Shown here: one piece after another, positions 1 to 8,963 of the stretch
Position numbering within the stretch: position 1 is the first letter of the stretch
Layout: each line of letters opens with the position of its first letter
NCBI GenBank assembly: GCA_017548545.1
Contig: JAFYZW010000057.1
Span: 62,001-126,000 of the forward strand
Origin: Bacteroidales bacterium
GTDB lineage: Bacteria > Bacteroidota > Bacteroidia > Bacteroidales > UBA3663
Length of the DNA stretch: 64,000 bases
Reading direction: 5' to 3'
Made by a program: the position numbers and the translations under genes
The notes under the pieces: generated by a model
The model's database searches: none
Told to the model about the DNA's origin: nothing
The model's input: only the letters and a program-made list of their open reading frames with translations

Positions 1-721
1 TCATCTTTTCCTTCAAGGCCTGATACTCGACTTTCGCAGCCTGTAGTTCTTCGATGAATCCAGGAATGGCAAGCAAGCGTGCAAATGTTGCAGATGCAGC
101 CAGTCTTCCGGCGTCGGTGTCGCTCTGATAATGGTAACCCAAGATAATACGACTAACGCCATAGTCGTAGCCTATCTTGAGAATCTCGTTCTGATTTTCG
201 GGATCAAGATAGGTGAAGACCATGGCGTAGAGCCAACCCTGCGCAGTGTGGGCAGAGGGATAGGAATTAGGACGATCGTTCTCCCACTCCGGGCAGGGAG
301 TACGTTCATCAAACTGTTGATAGGGTCGTTTACGAGCAAACGTAACCTTGGCCATTTCGCATGCTGCGGTTGCATCGTAACGCAGTGTTCTCATCAATTG
401 AAATGTTTTGGGAGCATTCTGGGCGGTGATGGTAAAGCCTAGTGCTGGAGCAAAACGTTGCATCAACAATTCTTCGTCACGGCTGCCATCGACTAGTGCG
501 AGATCGAGGCGCTCCTTGTTGTTGCGTTCCCTGAATCCCCAACGGTACTGAGCGAAGTCGTTGAGGAAACGACTGTCGTCCAACGTAGGAGGAGCAGGCA
601 GATAGATGGCCCCATTCGGGCAATCATTCACCTCTATATGAGCACGAGGATCGTTGTTCTGTGCGCATACGGTAACAACTGCAAGTAGCAGTGTGAATAC
701 GATTGTTAATGCATTTTTCAT
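1..721 (-). CDS. Class A acid phosphatase (PAP2 family), C-terminus cut by the window edge
   Basis: The reading frame is open from an ATG at 721 to base 1, giving 240 residues without a stop. A Sec-type signal peptide ends near a VCAQ site at about residue 20, so the enzyme should be periplasmic. The full class A phosphatase signature is present in order: K-x6-RP, then PSAH (PSGH in most relatives), then SR-x5-H-x3-D. These residues form the histidine-phosphatase centre that hydrolyses phosphomonoesters. It lies 26 bases downstream of the clpX stop on the same strand, so read-through is possible. The substrate cannot be told. The family is clear from the motifs; the missing C-terminus lies outside the window. 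Confidence 0.88.
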   Translation of the reverse strand, partial: MKNALTIVFTLLLAVVTVCAQNNDPRAHIEVNDCPNGAIYLPAPPTLDDSRFLNDFAQYRWGFRERNNKERLDLALVDGSRDEELLMQRFAPALGFTITAQNAPKTFQLMRTLRYDATAACEMAKVTFARKRPYQQFDERTPCPEWENDRPNSYPSAHTAQGWLYAMVFTYLDPENQNEILKIGYDYGVSRIILGYHYQSDTDAGRLAASATFARLLAIPGFIEELQAAKVEYQALKEKM

Positions 722-747
722 ATTGATAAGTGTTAAAGGTTATGCGT

Positions 748-1986
748 TTAGGAAGCCTGCATTCGCTCAAGACTCGACTTCGACAGATGCTCCTTGGCGT
801 AGTCAAGGGTAATCCTCAATGTCTTCTTGTTGCTCGAAGGCATCGCGAACATGGCATCCATCATGATGCTCTCGGTGATGCTGCGAAGACCTCGAGCACC
901 AAGCTTGAACTCTATCGCCTTATCGACGATGTAGTCGAATACTTCTTCATCGTAGGTCAACTTGATACCATCCATTCCGAAAAGCTTCACATACTGTTTG
1001 GTGATGGCGTTCCTTGGTTCGGTGAGGATCCTTCGGAGTGCATCCTTGTCGAGAGGCTCAAGGTAGGTAAGTATGGGCAGACGTCCGATAATTTCGGGTA
1101 TCAGTCCGAACTTCTTCAAGTCGGCAGGAGTGATATACTGCAAAAGATTATCACGATCGACGTCTTTTCGCTTCTCATCAGTTTTGAAGCCAACACTATG
1201 AGTGTTCAAACGGGCTGCAATCTTTGTTTCGATGCCATCGAAAGCACCACCACAAATAAAGAGTATGTTGGTGGTATCGACTTCGATGAATTTCTGTTCA
1301 GGATGTTTTCGTCCGCCAGCCGGTGGAACATTGACCTTTGAACCTTCGAGAAGCTTCAATAGACCTTGTTGTACACCTTCGCCTGATACGTCTCGTGTGA
1401 TGGAAGGATTGTCCCCTTTGCGAGCAATCTTGTCTATTTCGTCGATGAAGACAATACCACGTTCGGCCTTCTTTGTGTCATAATCACAGTCCATCAACAG
1501 GCGGGTGAGGATGCTCTCGATGTCTTCACCCACATAACCAGCTTCGGTGAGCACCGTAGCATCGACGATGGCAAAAGGCACTTGCAGCATCTTGGCTATA
1601 GTCTTGGCAAGCAGAGTCTTTCCTGTGCCTGTTCGACCCACCATGATGATGTTTGACTTTTCAATCTCTATGCCGTCGCGTTCCTTAGGTTGAAGTAATC
1701 GTTTATAGTGATTATAGACAGCTACGCATAGAGCCTTCTTCGCTTCCTCTTGTCCGATGACGTAGCCGTCGAGGAAATCCTTGATATCCTGCGGACGAGG
1801 AAGAGATGCGAAGTCCAGGTTGTCGGGACCATCCTTACGGTTTCTGGCCATGGCTTCATCAACGATCATCTTGGCCTGCTCGGCGCACTGGTCGCAGATA
1901 TAGCCATTCAGGCCAGAAATGAGGAGGCTCACTTCCGAACGCGAGCGTCCGCAGAAGTTACAATGATCTTCTTTCGTCCTGGCCAT
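748..1986 (-). CDS. clpX: ATP-dependent Clp protease ATP-binding subunit ClpX
   Basis: AAA+ unfoldase that feeds proteins to ClpP. The 412 residues match the usual length. The N-terminal zinc-binding domain has Cys9, Cys12, Cys31 and Cys34. Walker A GRTGTGKT is at 117-124 and Walker B IDEID at 181-185. The pore loop GYVGEDIE is near 150-157, the GRKHP loop near 225-229, and VGF (265-267) is the equivalent of the IGF loop that docks on ClpP. The ATG shares one base with the clpP stop (TAATG), so the two subunits are translationally coupled. Confidence 0.98.
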   Translation of the reverse strand: MARTKEDHCNFCGRSRSEVSLLISGLNGYICDQCAEQAKMIVDEAMARNRKDGPDNLDFASLPRPQDIKDFLDGYVIGQEEAKKALCVAVYNHYKRLLQPKERDGIEIEKSNIIMVGRTGTGKTLLAKTIAKMLQVPFAIVDATVLTEAGYVGEDIESILTRLLMDCDYDTKKAERGIVFIDEIDKIARKGDNPSITRDVSGEGVQQGLLKLLEGSKVNVPPAGGRKHPEQKFIEVDTTNILFICGGAFDGIETKIAARLNTHSVGFKTDEKRKDVDRDNLLQYITPADLKKFGLIPEIIGRLPILTYLEPLDKDALRRILTEPRNAITKQYVKLFGMDGIKLTYDEEVFDYIVDKAIEFKLGARGLRSITESIMMDAMFAMPSSNKKTLRITLDYAKEHLSKSSLERMQAS

Positions 1987-2684
1987 TATTTCGTACGTGT
2001 GAAGATTTTGTCAATCATACCATACTCGAGCGCCTCTTGGGCGGTCATGTAATGGTCGCGATCGCAGTCCTTCTCGATTTGCTCGAAAGTTTGGCCGGAG
2101 TGATCGGCAAGGATGTGGTAGAGCTCAGCCTTGAGGCGTTTGATTTCGTTGACGGCAATCTCCATGTCACTGGCTTGGCCCTGTGTCCCGCCAAGAGGTT
2201 GGTGGATCATGACGCGGCTATGAGGCAAAGCGAAGCGTTTGCCCTTAGTGCCGGCAACAAGGAGAACCGAAGCCATCGATGCTGCCATACCGGTTACGAC
2301 TGTCGAAACGTCACAGGAGATATACTGCATCGTATCGTAGATGGCAAGGCCACCGCTTACGATACCACCAGGAGAATTAAGGTACATGGTGATATCCTTG
2401 TCTGACTCTGTGCTGGCAAGGAAGAGCAGTTGAGCTTGGACAACATTGGCGGAATATTCGTCAATCTCTGTGCCAAGGAAGATGATGCGGTCCATCATCA
2501 AACGGCTGAATACGTCCATTTGTGCCACATTGAGTTGGCGTTCCTCGATGATTGATGGATTGATATAACTGGCACGAGGATCCAGTGTAGAAGCCTGTCG
2601 GCTTGTGAAACGCATGTATTGGTCGAGCGCATTGCTGTTAAGGCCGACATGCTTAGTTGCGTACTTGTAAAATTCGTTCTGCAT
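1986..2684 (-). CDS. clpP: ATP-dependent Clp protease proteolytic subunit ClpP
   Basis: Serine protease subunit of the ClpXP machine. The nucleophile Ser136 lies in GMAASMA and His161 in MIHQPLGG; the catalytic Asp is expected in the acidic stretch around 206-210. At 232 residues it carries the N-terminal extension of about 30 residues usual for Bacteroidales ClpP, so the upstream ATG is kept. It is followed by clpX with a one-base overlap. Trigger factor (tig), which often precedes clpP in this phylum, is not adjacent; a HIT hydrolase and greA lie upstream instead, with a 65-base gap in which I see no clear promoter. Confidence 0.98.
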   Translation of the reverse strand: MQNEFYKYATKHVGLNSNALDQYMRFTSRQASTLDPRASYINPSIIEERQLNVAQMDVFSRLMMDRIIFLGTEIDEYSANVVQAQLLFLASTESDKDITMYLNSPGGIVSGGLAIYDTMQYISCDVSTVVTGMAASMASVLLVAGTKGKRFALPHSRVMIHQPLGGTQGQASDMEIAVNEIKRLKAELYHILADHSGQTFEQIEKDCDRDHYMTAQEALEYGMIDKIFTRTK

Positions 2685-2749
2685 ATAAATTATTAGGTGT
2701 TACTTGTTCGCTTTTTCTTTTAGTGTCTTATTGGGCGAAAAGTAAACAA

Positions 2750-3142
2750 TTATTCAAAGTTTGTGGCGATCTTCTCGCAAATAGCTTTCATTTCCTCAGC
2801 ATCAAGTTTGAGGTGCTCTTTGCGGAAATTCATATCGCCTTCGGTCTGCATTGGGACAAGATGAATGTGGGCATGGGGCACTTCAAGTCCCAAGACGCAC
2901 ATACCTACTTTAACACAGGGAATAGCCTTCTTAATAGCTGCTGCCACGCGCTTGGCAAATACGATGTGAGCTGAAAGCAGTTCGTCACTCTCGTCGAAGA
3001 TATAGTCAATCTCTTGCTTGGGAATGACGAGTGTATGACCTTTGGCAACAGGACTAATGTCGAGGAAAGCATAGAACTTTTCGTCCTCGGCAACCTTATA
3101 GCTGGGGATTTCACCAGCGACAATACGAGAAAAGATTGTCAT
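2750..3142 (-). CDS. HIT family nucleotide-binding hydrolase
   Basis: Small 130-residue cytosolic protein with the histidine triad HAHIHLV (His90, His92, His94), the signature of Hint-type nucleoside phosphoramidases and hydrolases. The N-terminal TIFSRIVAGEIP segment is typical of the Hint branch. The ATG is 18 bases downstream of the greA stop, so it probably belongs to the greA transcript. The true physiological substrate is unknown, as for most members. Confidence 0.93.
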   Translation of the reverse strand: MTIFSRIVAGEIPSYKVAEDEKFYAFLDISPVAKGHTLVIPKQEIDYIFDESDELLSAHIVFAKRVAAAIKKAIPCVKVGMCVLGLEVPHAHIHLVPMQTEGDMNFRKEHLKLDAEEMKAICEKIATNFE

Positions 3143-3160
3143 AATAAGAAAAATTTAATG

Positions 3161-3628
3161 TTAAAGACTGATATCAAGTACTTCGAGCTGCTGCACACCT
3201 GCGGGCACCTTTACTTCCACGATGTCTCCGACCTTATGGTTCAATAAAGCTTTGGCAATAGGAGTGGCCACTGAGATTTTACCTTCTAGGAAGTTGGCCT
3301 CCGATTCGGAAACGATGGTGTAAGTGACTTCTTTCTTGAGCTTGTGATTGAGCAAGCGTACTTTGCTCATGATTTGTATCTTGTCGGTGCTGAGCTTGGT
3401 TGCATCGATAATACGGGCATTTGCCACCTTGTCCTTGAGTAGGGCAATTCTTGCCTCAAGTTTACCCTGGGCATCTTTTGCGGCATCGTACTCGGCATTC
3501 TCGCTGAGGTCTCCTTTGTCGCGTGCTTCTGCTATAGCCTGCGATGCCTTTGGACGTTCTACACTCTCCAAATACTGAATTTCTGCGAGGATTGCCTTGA
3601 AACCCTCTTCTGACATTACTTCTGCCAT
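3161..3628 (-). CDS. greA: Transcription elongation factor GreA
   Basis: Binds the RNA polymerase secondary channel and stimulates cleavage of backtracked transcripts. The 155 residues match GreA. The N-terminal antiparallel coiled coil (about 1-75) carries the acidic tip segment EARDKGDLSENAEYDAAK, and the C-terminal FKBP-like domain follows (about 80-155, VATPIAKALLNHKVGD). It looks like the first gene of the leftward greA-HIT-clpP-clpX run. I could not assign a convincing -7 element upstream. Confidence 0.97.
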   Translation of the reverse strand: MAEVMSEEGFKAILAEIQYLESVERPKASQAIAEARDKGDLSENAEYDAAKDAQGKLEARIALLKDKVANARIIDATKLSTDKIQIMSKVRLLNHKLKKEVTYTIVSESEANFLEGKISVATPIAKALLNHKVGDIVEVKVPAGVQQLEVLDISL

Positions 3629-3679
3629 GGTGTTTTTCTAAATTTTTATTTTAGTTGTTATTTGATTGTTATTACATTA

Positions 3680-3722
3680 TCGTTAAAACCACATAGCGTA
3701 GAGCTTTCGCCCTACGTTATGT
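3680..3722 (-). terminator. Intrinsic terminator after the thioredoxin-fold lipoprotein gene
   Basis: An inverted repeat pairs 3691-3701 with 3712-3722 (11 bp with one wobble) around a 10-base loop. Read on the minus strand it is followed within a few bases by GGTTTTAA. It sits between the stop at 3782 and the greA start at 3628, where a leftward transcript should end. Confidence 0.5.
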
Positions 3723-3781
3723 GTTGCTTCGTAAAAAATGAACCTAGTCTCCACCGGTGTCGCAACTCGGTGAAGATTGTT

Positions 3782-4993
3782 TTACATCACCTTTGTTACG
3801 GCCGCTTCGAGTTTCGAATCATCTTCTACACGATTCAGTGCAGCACCGTCTCTACCCATGATGAAGGTAGTGGGAATGTTGGTCACGTTATATAGAGCAG
3901 CTGCGGCGCTGTACTGCACCATGCCGTTCTCGTCAAAAAGTAACTCTGTGTCGCGAACCACAGTCCAAGGAAGATTGTCTGCCGAAACCTTCCAGAAGTT
4001 TATGTCTGGATCCATGCAGACCTGGTAGATCTTTACACCCTTTGCCTTGTACTTGTCGTAGATTTTCATCAGTAACTCGTTGTGTGGCACCGATACTTCT
4101 GTGATGTAATACGCAGTGAAGTCAAGCAAGGTGATTGATCCTTTTCCATTCACGCTCGATAAGGCTACAAGTTCGTCTTTTGTGCCGATGAGGTTCAGGT
4201 CCACAAATGTGGCCTCTTCCTTCACAGCATGCTGTATCAATGAATCGGTGCGCTCCTGATCACGCTTAGCCTGCATACGTGCTGCAATACCTTCTTTTGC
4301 TCGTTGCTCAAGGAAGGCGGTGCGGGGAGAGTTAGGATAAGTGTGCACCCAAAGATTAGCCACTGCGCCATAAGCTCGATTGTCCTTTCGGTCCATCGGG
4401 TCGAAGATCTGTAACCCAGAGACAGTTTCGAAGAGCACATAGTAACTAACCGGGGAAGAAGGATCCTTGTAGATGTACTTTTCGAGCATATTCGCCTTGT
4501 AGTTTGAAACAAGTGTCTCGAGACTGTCGTTGTAAACCAGCTGGCCCATCTTATTGTCGCGTCGCAGATTGGTGATATTTAGAATCTTTCGACGGAGGTC
4601 ATTGCCATAACCAACTGCTTCACGAAGTACATTGTTCAAGCTGTCTTGTACCTGATATGTGGTACTGAAGTGTTCTTTGTTGGCGGTGATAACAACTGGT
4701 GTCTGAAGCGTGTCGATAACCACTGGGATAGTCTGACTACCCAGAACGAGGCAGAAGAGGTCGGGTCCTCCCTTTTCTACAGTAGGCTTGAACTTGAATA
4801 CTCCGTTGTCGCCCAATGTAAGGGTATCAACAAGCACAGGATTATTTCCCGACAAATGCATAAGGGCAATCTTCTCGCCTTTACCTTCATTCACCGTACC
4901 GGAGATCGACACGGTACGCTCATCATTAGAACAGCTGGCAAGCATAATAAGTGCTGCAGCTGCGAATAAATTATATAATGTATTTTTTCTCAT
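3782..4993 (-). CDS. Thioredoxin-fold lipoprotein lacking the CXXC site
   Basis: A 403-residue lipoprotein (lipobox LASC, Cys21). Residues about 25-115 look like the DUF4369 beta domain, and a helical middle part follows. Residues about 264-403 form a TlpA/thioredoxin-like domain: LLDFTAYYITEVSVPHN (289-305) occupies the WCxxC position, and the cis-proline loop NIPTTFIMGRDG (372-383) is intact. Besides the lipid Cys only Cys81 and Cys326 remain, so a classical dithiol reaction is not possible. The fold call follows from motif order and the lipoprotein context; the role is unknown, perhaps binding or chaperoning. It has its own promoter and terminator. Confidence 0.82.
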   Translation of the reverse strand: MRKNTLYNLFAAAALIMLASCSNDERTVSISGTVNEGKGEKIALMHLSGNNPVLVDTLTLGDNGVFKFKPTVEKGGPDLFCLVLGSQTIPVVIDTLQTPVVITANKEHFSTTYQVQDSLNNVLREAVGYGNDLRRKILNITNLRRDNKMGQLVYNDSLETLVSNYKANMLEKYIYKDPSSPVSYYVLFETVSGLQIFDPMDRKDNRAYGAVANLWVHTYPNSPRTAFLEQRAKEGIAARMQAKRDQERTDSLIQHAVKEEATFVDLNLIGTKDELVALSSVNGKGSITLLDFTAYYITEVSVPHNELLMKIYDKYKAKGVKIYQVCMDPDINFWKVSADNLPWTVVRDTELLFDENGMVQYSAAAALYNVTNIPTTFIMGRDGAALNRVEDDSKLEAAVTKVM

Positions 4994-5012
4994 TGCCTTT
5001 GATTTAGCGGCG

Positions 5013-5043
5013 CAAATATAGGGGATTTATTTAGAAATTCCAA
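5013..5043 (-). promoter_or_regulatory. Bacteroidota promoter for the thioredoxin-fold lipoprotein
   Basis: On the minus strand TATATTTG (5020-5013) matches the -7 consensus TAnnTTTG, with TTG (5043-5041) 20 bases upstream as -33 element. The start codon follows at 4993. Confidence 0.7.
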
Positions 5044-5090
5044 GTATTTTCACCTAAAATTTATATTTTTTGATTTTTTTATCTGTAAAA

Positions 5091-5122
5091 TTTGATAGAT
5101 TCAAACTTTTTGCGTAAATTTG
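5091..5122 (+). promoter_or_regulatory. Bacteroidota promoter for pnp
   Basis: TTTG at 5091-5094 and TAAATTTG at 5115-5122 are separated by 20 bases, the standard spacing. This gives a leader of about 65 bases before the pnp ATG at 5195. Confidence 0.75.
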
Positions 5123-5194
5123 CGGCCGATTTTATGAATAAAATTTCGATAAATCCAACAATCGAATACGAAATAATACGAGATATAAAAATTT

Positions 5195-7519
5195 ATGGTA
5201 AACAATTTGGTTAACCCAATTAAGAAGACGATTACCCTGAGTGATGGACGAATCATCACTCTTGAGACGGGTAAGGTAGCGAAGCAGGCCGATGGTGCTG
5301 TTGAGCTTCGTATGGGTGGCACTATGCTTCTTGCCACCGTTTGTACAGCACGTACCGTAACTCCAGGTACTGATTTTATGCCCTTGACAGTGGAGTATAA
5401 AGAGAAGTATGCATCGGCAGGTCGTTTCCCTGGCGGATTCACCAAGCGTGAAGGCAAGGCCAGCGATTATGAGATTCTCACTTCACGTCTCATCGATCGT
5501 GCTCTGCGCCCACTTTTCCCAAGCAACTATCACGCTGAGACATTTGTCAACGTAACTCTTTATAGCTCTGATAAGGAGAACCAGCCTGATGCTCTTGCTG
5601 GTCTTGCAGCTTCGGCTGCCATGGCAGTGAGTGGTATTCCTTTTGAAGGACCCATTTCTGAAGTTCGTGTAGTACGTATCAATGGCGAGTTTGTCATTGA
5701 CCCGACATTTGAGCAAATGAAAGAAGCCGATATGGACCTCATGGTAGGCGCTACTTACGAGAACATCATGATGGTTGAAGGTGAGATGGAAGAGGTTTCC
5801 GAGCAGGATCTGCTTGGCGCCCTCAAGGCTGCTCACGAGGCCATCAAGGTACATTGCCAGGTACAGAAGGAACTCATGGAGGCTGTTGGTAAGCCTATTA
5901 TGGAATATGACCATGAAGTTAATGACGAAGAGCTCAAGAAGCAGTGCCATGACTTCTGTTACCAGCCATGCTACGATATTGCCAAGTCGGGCAACAAGAA
6001 CAAGCATGAGCGTGAGGCTTCATTTGAGGAAGTTCAGACCAACTTCATCGCTACACTCCCCGAAGAGAAACAGGAGGATGAAGAAGTTCTCGGTATGATT
6101 GCCCGTTATTTCCATGACGTAGAGCGTGAGGCCATGCGTCGTTGCGTACTTGACGAGGGTTCACGCCTCGATGGTCGTGCTCTTGATGAGGTTCGTCCTA
6201 TTTGGATTGAACCCGATTATGTCCCAGGCCCTCACGGTTCGGCTATCTTTACACGTGGCGAGACTCAAGCACTCGTTACCTGCACCCTCGGCACCAAGCT
6301 CGACGAGAAGCTTGTCGATGACGTTTTACGCAACGACTACGAGAAGTTCCTACTCCACTACAATTTCCCACCATTCTCGACAGGTGAGGCTAAGGCTCAG
6401 CGTGGTGTAGGTCGTCGTGAGATTGGTCATGGTCATCTTGCATGGCGTGCCGTTAAGGGCATGATTCCAAAAGACTTCCCTTACACGGTTCGCGTTGTTT
6501 CTGATATCCTTGAGTCCAACGGTTCATCATCAATGGCTTCTACCTGTGGTGCTACTCTAGCTATGCGTGATGCTGGTATCCAGATGCTTCGCCCTGTGAG
6601 CGGTATCGCTATGGGACTTATTAAGGATGAAGATAGCCCAAAGTATGCTATTCTCTCTGATATTCTTGGTGATGAAGATCATCTTGGTGATATGGACTTC
6701 AAGGTGACTGGTACCGAGAAGGGTATTACTGCCACCCAAATGGATATCAAGTGCAATGGTTTGTCGTACGAGATTCTTGAAAAGGCTCTCAATCAGGCCA
6801 AGCAAGGTCGTCACCACATCCTTCAGTGCATGTTGAAGGCACAACCAGAGGCACGTCCTGACTTGAAGGAACATGCACCACGTATGGTAGCCTTCGATAT
6901 CGATAAGGAATTCATTGGCGCAGTTATCGGTCCTGGTGGTAAGATCATACAAGGTATTCAGGAGGAGACTGGAGCTGTCGTTACTATTGATGAATCTGAT
7001 GGCAAGGGTCATGTAACCATCTCTTCTGCCAATAAGGCTTCGATTGATGCTGCCATGGCAAAGATCAAGGCTATAGTTGCTGTTCCTGAGGAAGGCGAAG
7101 TATATAGTGGTGTTGTCAGGAATATCCAGCCATTCGGTGCATTTGTTGAGTTCATGCCTGGTAAGGATGGTCTGCTTCACATAAGTGAGATTGATTGGAA
7201 GCGATACGAGACTATGGAAGAGACCGGAATCAAAGAAGGCGACCAGATGACTGTCAAACTCCTTGAGATTGATAAGAAAACCGGTAAGTTCCGTCTTTCG
7301 GCCAAGGCCTTGAAACCAAAGCCAGAGAATTATGTTGATCCAGAGTCTCGTCCAAAGCGTGAGGATCGCCCTGAGCGTCCGCGTCGAGACACCAACAATC
7401 GTCAGTCTGGCAATGGCAGCAATGCCTTCCGCGAAGCTTTCGGAAATCGCAACAATAATGGCCAGCGTCGTAACAATGGCCCACGTCGCAACAACGAGAA
7501 CAACGGAAATCAGGAATAA
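5195..7519 (+). CDS. pnp: Polyribonucleotide nucleotidyltransferase (PNPase)
   Basis: Phosphorolytic 3'-5' exoribonuclease of mRNA turnover. The 774 residues hold two RNase PH domains: the first about 1-215, the second about 330-540 with the catalytic segment [10 protein letters not shown] near 498-507. A KH domain follows (GPGGKII near 580) and then an S1 domain (about 634-705). The last 55 residues are a low-complexity Arg/Asn/Gly-rich tail (from about 718), likely disordered and RNA-binding; it makes the protein longer than classical PNPases. The ATG is 73 bases after the -7 box. The stop overlaps the next ATG (TAATG), coupling it to a pseudouridine synthase. Confidence 0.98.
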   Translation: MVNNLVNPIKKTITLSDGRIITLETGKVAKQADGAVELRMGGTMLLATVCTARTVTPGTDFMPLTVEYKEKYASAGRFPGGFTKREGKASDYEILTSRLIDRALRPLFPSNYHAETFVNVTLYSSDKENQPDALAGLAASAAMAVSGIPFEGPISEVRVVRINGEFVIDPTFEQMKEADMDLMVGATYENIMMVEGEMEEVSEQDLLGALKAAHEAIKVHCQVQKELMEAVGKPIMEYDHEVNDEELKKQCHDFCYQPCYDIAKSGNKNKHEREASFEEVQTNFIATLPEEKQEDEEVLGMIARYFHDVEREAMRRCVLDEGSRLDGRALDEVRPIWIEPDYVPGPHGSAIFTRGETQALVTCTLGTKLDEKLVDDVLRNDYEKFLLHYNFPPFSTGEAKAQRGVGRREIGHGHLAWRAVKGMIPKDFPYTVRVVSDILESNGSSSMASTCGATLAMRDAGIQMLRPVSGIAMGLIKDEDSPKYAILSDILGDEDHLGDMDFKVTGTEKGITATQMDIKCNGLSYEILEKALNQAKQGRHHILQCMLKAQPEARPDLKEHAPRMVAFDIDKEFIGAVIGPGGKIIQGIQEETGAVVTIDESDGKGHVTISSANKASIDAAMAKIKAIVAVPEEGEVYSGVVRNIQPFGAFVEFMPGKDGLLHISEIDWKRYETMEETGIKEGDQMTVKLLEIDKKTGKFRLSAKALKPKPENYVDPESRPKREDRPERPRRDTNNRQSGNGSNAFREAFGNRNNNGQRRNNGPRRNNENNGNQE

Positions 7520-8928
7520 TGATCCTGAATAATCCATATTATTATCATCCGCAACTTGCTACACGGCAGGTTGCGGATGATGTGCTTTTTACTATTGATC
7601 ATCATTCACAATGGAGTAAGCTTTTCGAACAGGGCAAGATGCTCGGAATTCTTATTATAGAATCTCCAACGATGAATGCTGAATTATCTAATGCTTTACG
7701 CGTACATATTTTAAATAATATCTATTATCTTGTGGCATTTAGTGGTGTTGTCAATGGTCTATATGATGAAAACCATTTCTTTGTGCCACCCGTCTATGAC
7801 TTACAGAATCCAGATGATTTCTATCTGCAAAAGGACAAAGAGATTACAGATATAAATCACCAACTTGCCGATACTGATGGTCTTTCTCCCAAGAAAATCC
7901 ATCAACTAAAAACGATACGCAAAGAATTGAGCATTTCTTTGCAGAAAGAAATCTTTTCTCATTTCAATTTCCTTGATTCTTCGGGAACTTATAAGAACGT
8001 CATTGATATATTTGAAGATGCCAAGCGTGGGTTGCCTCCAGGAGGCACTGGCGAATGCGCTGCTCCTCGCCTATTGCAATATGCTTATCAACATGGACTG
8101 AAACCTTTGCAGATAGCAGAGTTTTGGTATGGTCAATCACCTAAGAATATTCAACGTATTCACGGAAAGTTATACCCTTCCTGTATCGAAAAGTGTTCTC
8201 CCATCCTGAAGTTTATGATTCCTTCATTGGAAGATAGCATTCCAGCTTCGCAAACATCGATGTTGAAGGAAGAAATGAAAATTCTATACGAAGATGAATA
8301 TCTTTTGGCTATCCATAAACCTGCTGGTCTTCTGAGCGTTCCTTCCAAAGATTACTCCCAAGCCAATGTCGAAGCTATTTTGCACGAGATGTATTCCGAA
8401 GTGAAAGGCCCTATGCTCATTCATCGTTTGGATCAGGCGACAAGTGGTATTCTCATTGCTGCCAAAGATGCACAAACTTTTAAGATGTTATGCCAACTGT
8501 TCGTTGATAAGAGAATTCAGAAGAGATATATTGCTCGACTCGCAGGCAAACTGAAAAGCGAATGTGGAATCATCTCCCTACCTTTGACGGTCAATCCTGA
8601 TGATCGTCCGCGACAAGTGGTAGATTTCCAGTTTGGGAAAGAAGCCATTTCCTATTATGAGAAGATTATTGGGAAATGGGGAGAAGACGAGATCGATGAA
8701 GACGAGACTCTATTGATGCTATATCCTCTCACCGGTCGTACCCACCAACTTCGTGTTCATTGCGCATCGCCTTTCGGACTTGATCATGTTATTGTTGGTG
8801 ATACACTCTATGACATCATGGATGAGCATAAAAAAAGTGCCCCAAGGTTGATGCTTCATGCCGAAAGAATCACCTTTGAGCACCCTTATACTAAAGAGTC
8901 CATCTATATCGAGGATGAATTATCCTGA
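7519..8928 (+). CDS. RluA-type pseudouridine synthase with a large N-terminal extension
   Basis: 469 residues. The C-terminal half (about 255-469) is an RluA-family catalytic domain: LLSVPSK, the catalytic HRLDQATSG with Asp305, and the C-terminal GRTHQLRVH motif. The N-terminal 250 residues are a helical module with the stretch PGGTGECAAPRLLQYA (around 174-189), which I know from the long RluA-like proteins of this phylum. It should isomerise a uridine in rRNA or tRNA; the target is unknown. It starts inside the pnp stop codon (one-base overlap), so both are made from one message, which links RNA decay and modification. Confidence 0.88.
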   Translation: MILNNPYYYHPQLATRQVADDVLFTIDHHSQWSKLFEQGKMLGILIIESPTMNAELSNALRVHILNNIYYLVAFSGVVNGLYDENHFFVPPVYDLQNPDDFYLQKDKEITDINHQLADTDGLSPKKIHQLKTIRKELSISLQKEIFSHFNFLDSSGTYKNVIDIFEDAKRGLPPGGTGECAAPRLLQYAYQHGLKPLQIAEFWYGQSPKNIQRIHGKLYPSCIEKCSPILKFMIPSLEDSIPASQTSMLKEEMKILYEDEYLLAIHKPAGLLSVPSKDYSQANVEAILHEMYSEVKGPMLIHRLDQATSGILIAAKDAQTFKMLCQLFVDKRIQKRYIARLAGKLKSECGIISLPLTVNPDDRPRQVVDFQFGKEAISYYEKIIGKWGEDEIDEDETLLMLYPLTGRTHQLRVHCASPFGLDHVIVGDTLYDIMDEHKKSAPRLMLHAERITFEHPYTKESIYIEDELS

Positions 8929-8963
8929 AAGCTATTAAGGGTTGTAAAAGATGAGTAAATACA

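Noticed and set aside
6557..7537. Leftward frame of 326 codons opposite pnp
   Set aside because: Shadow of the pnp gene; no motif.
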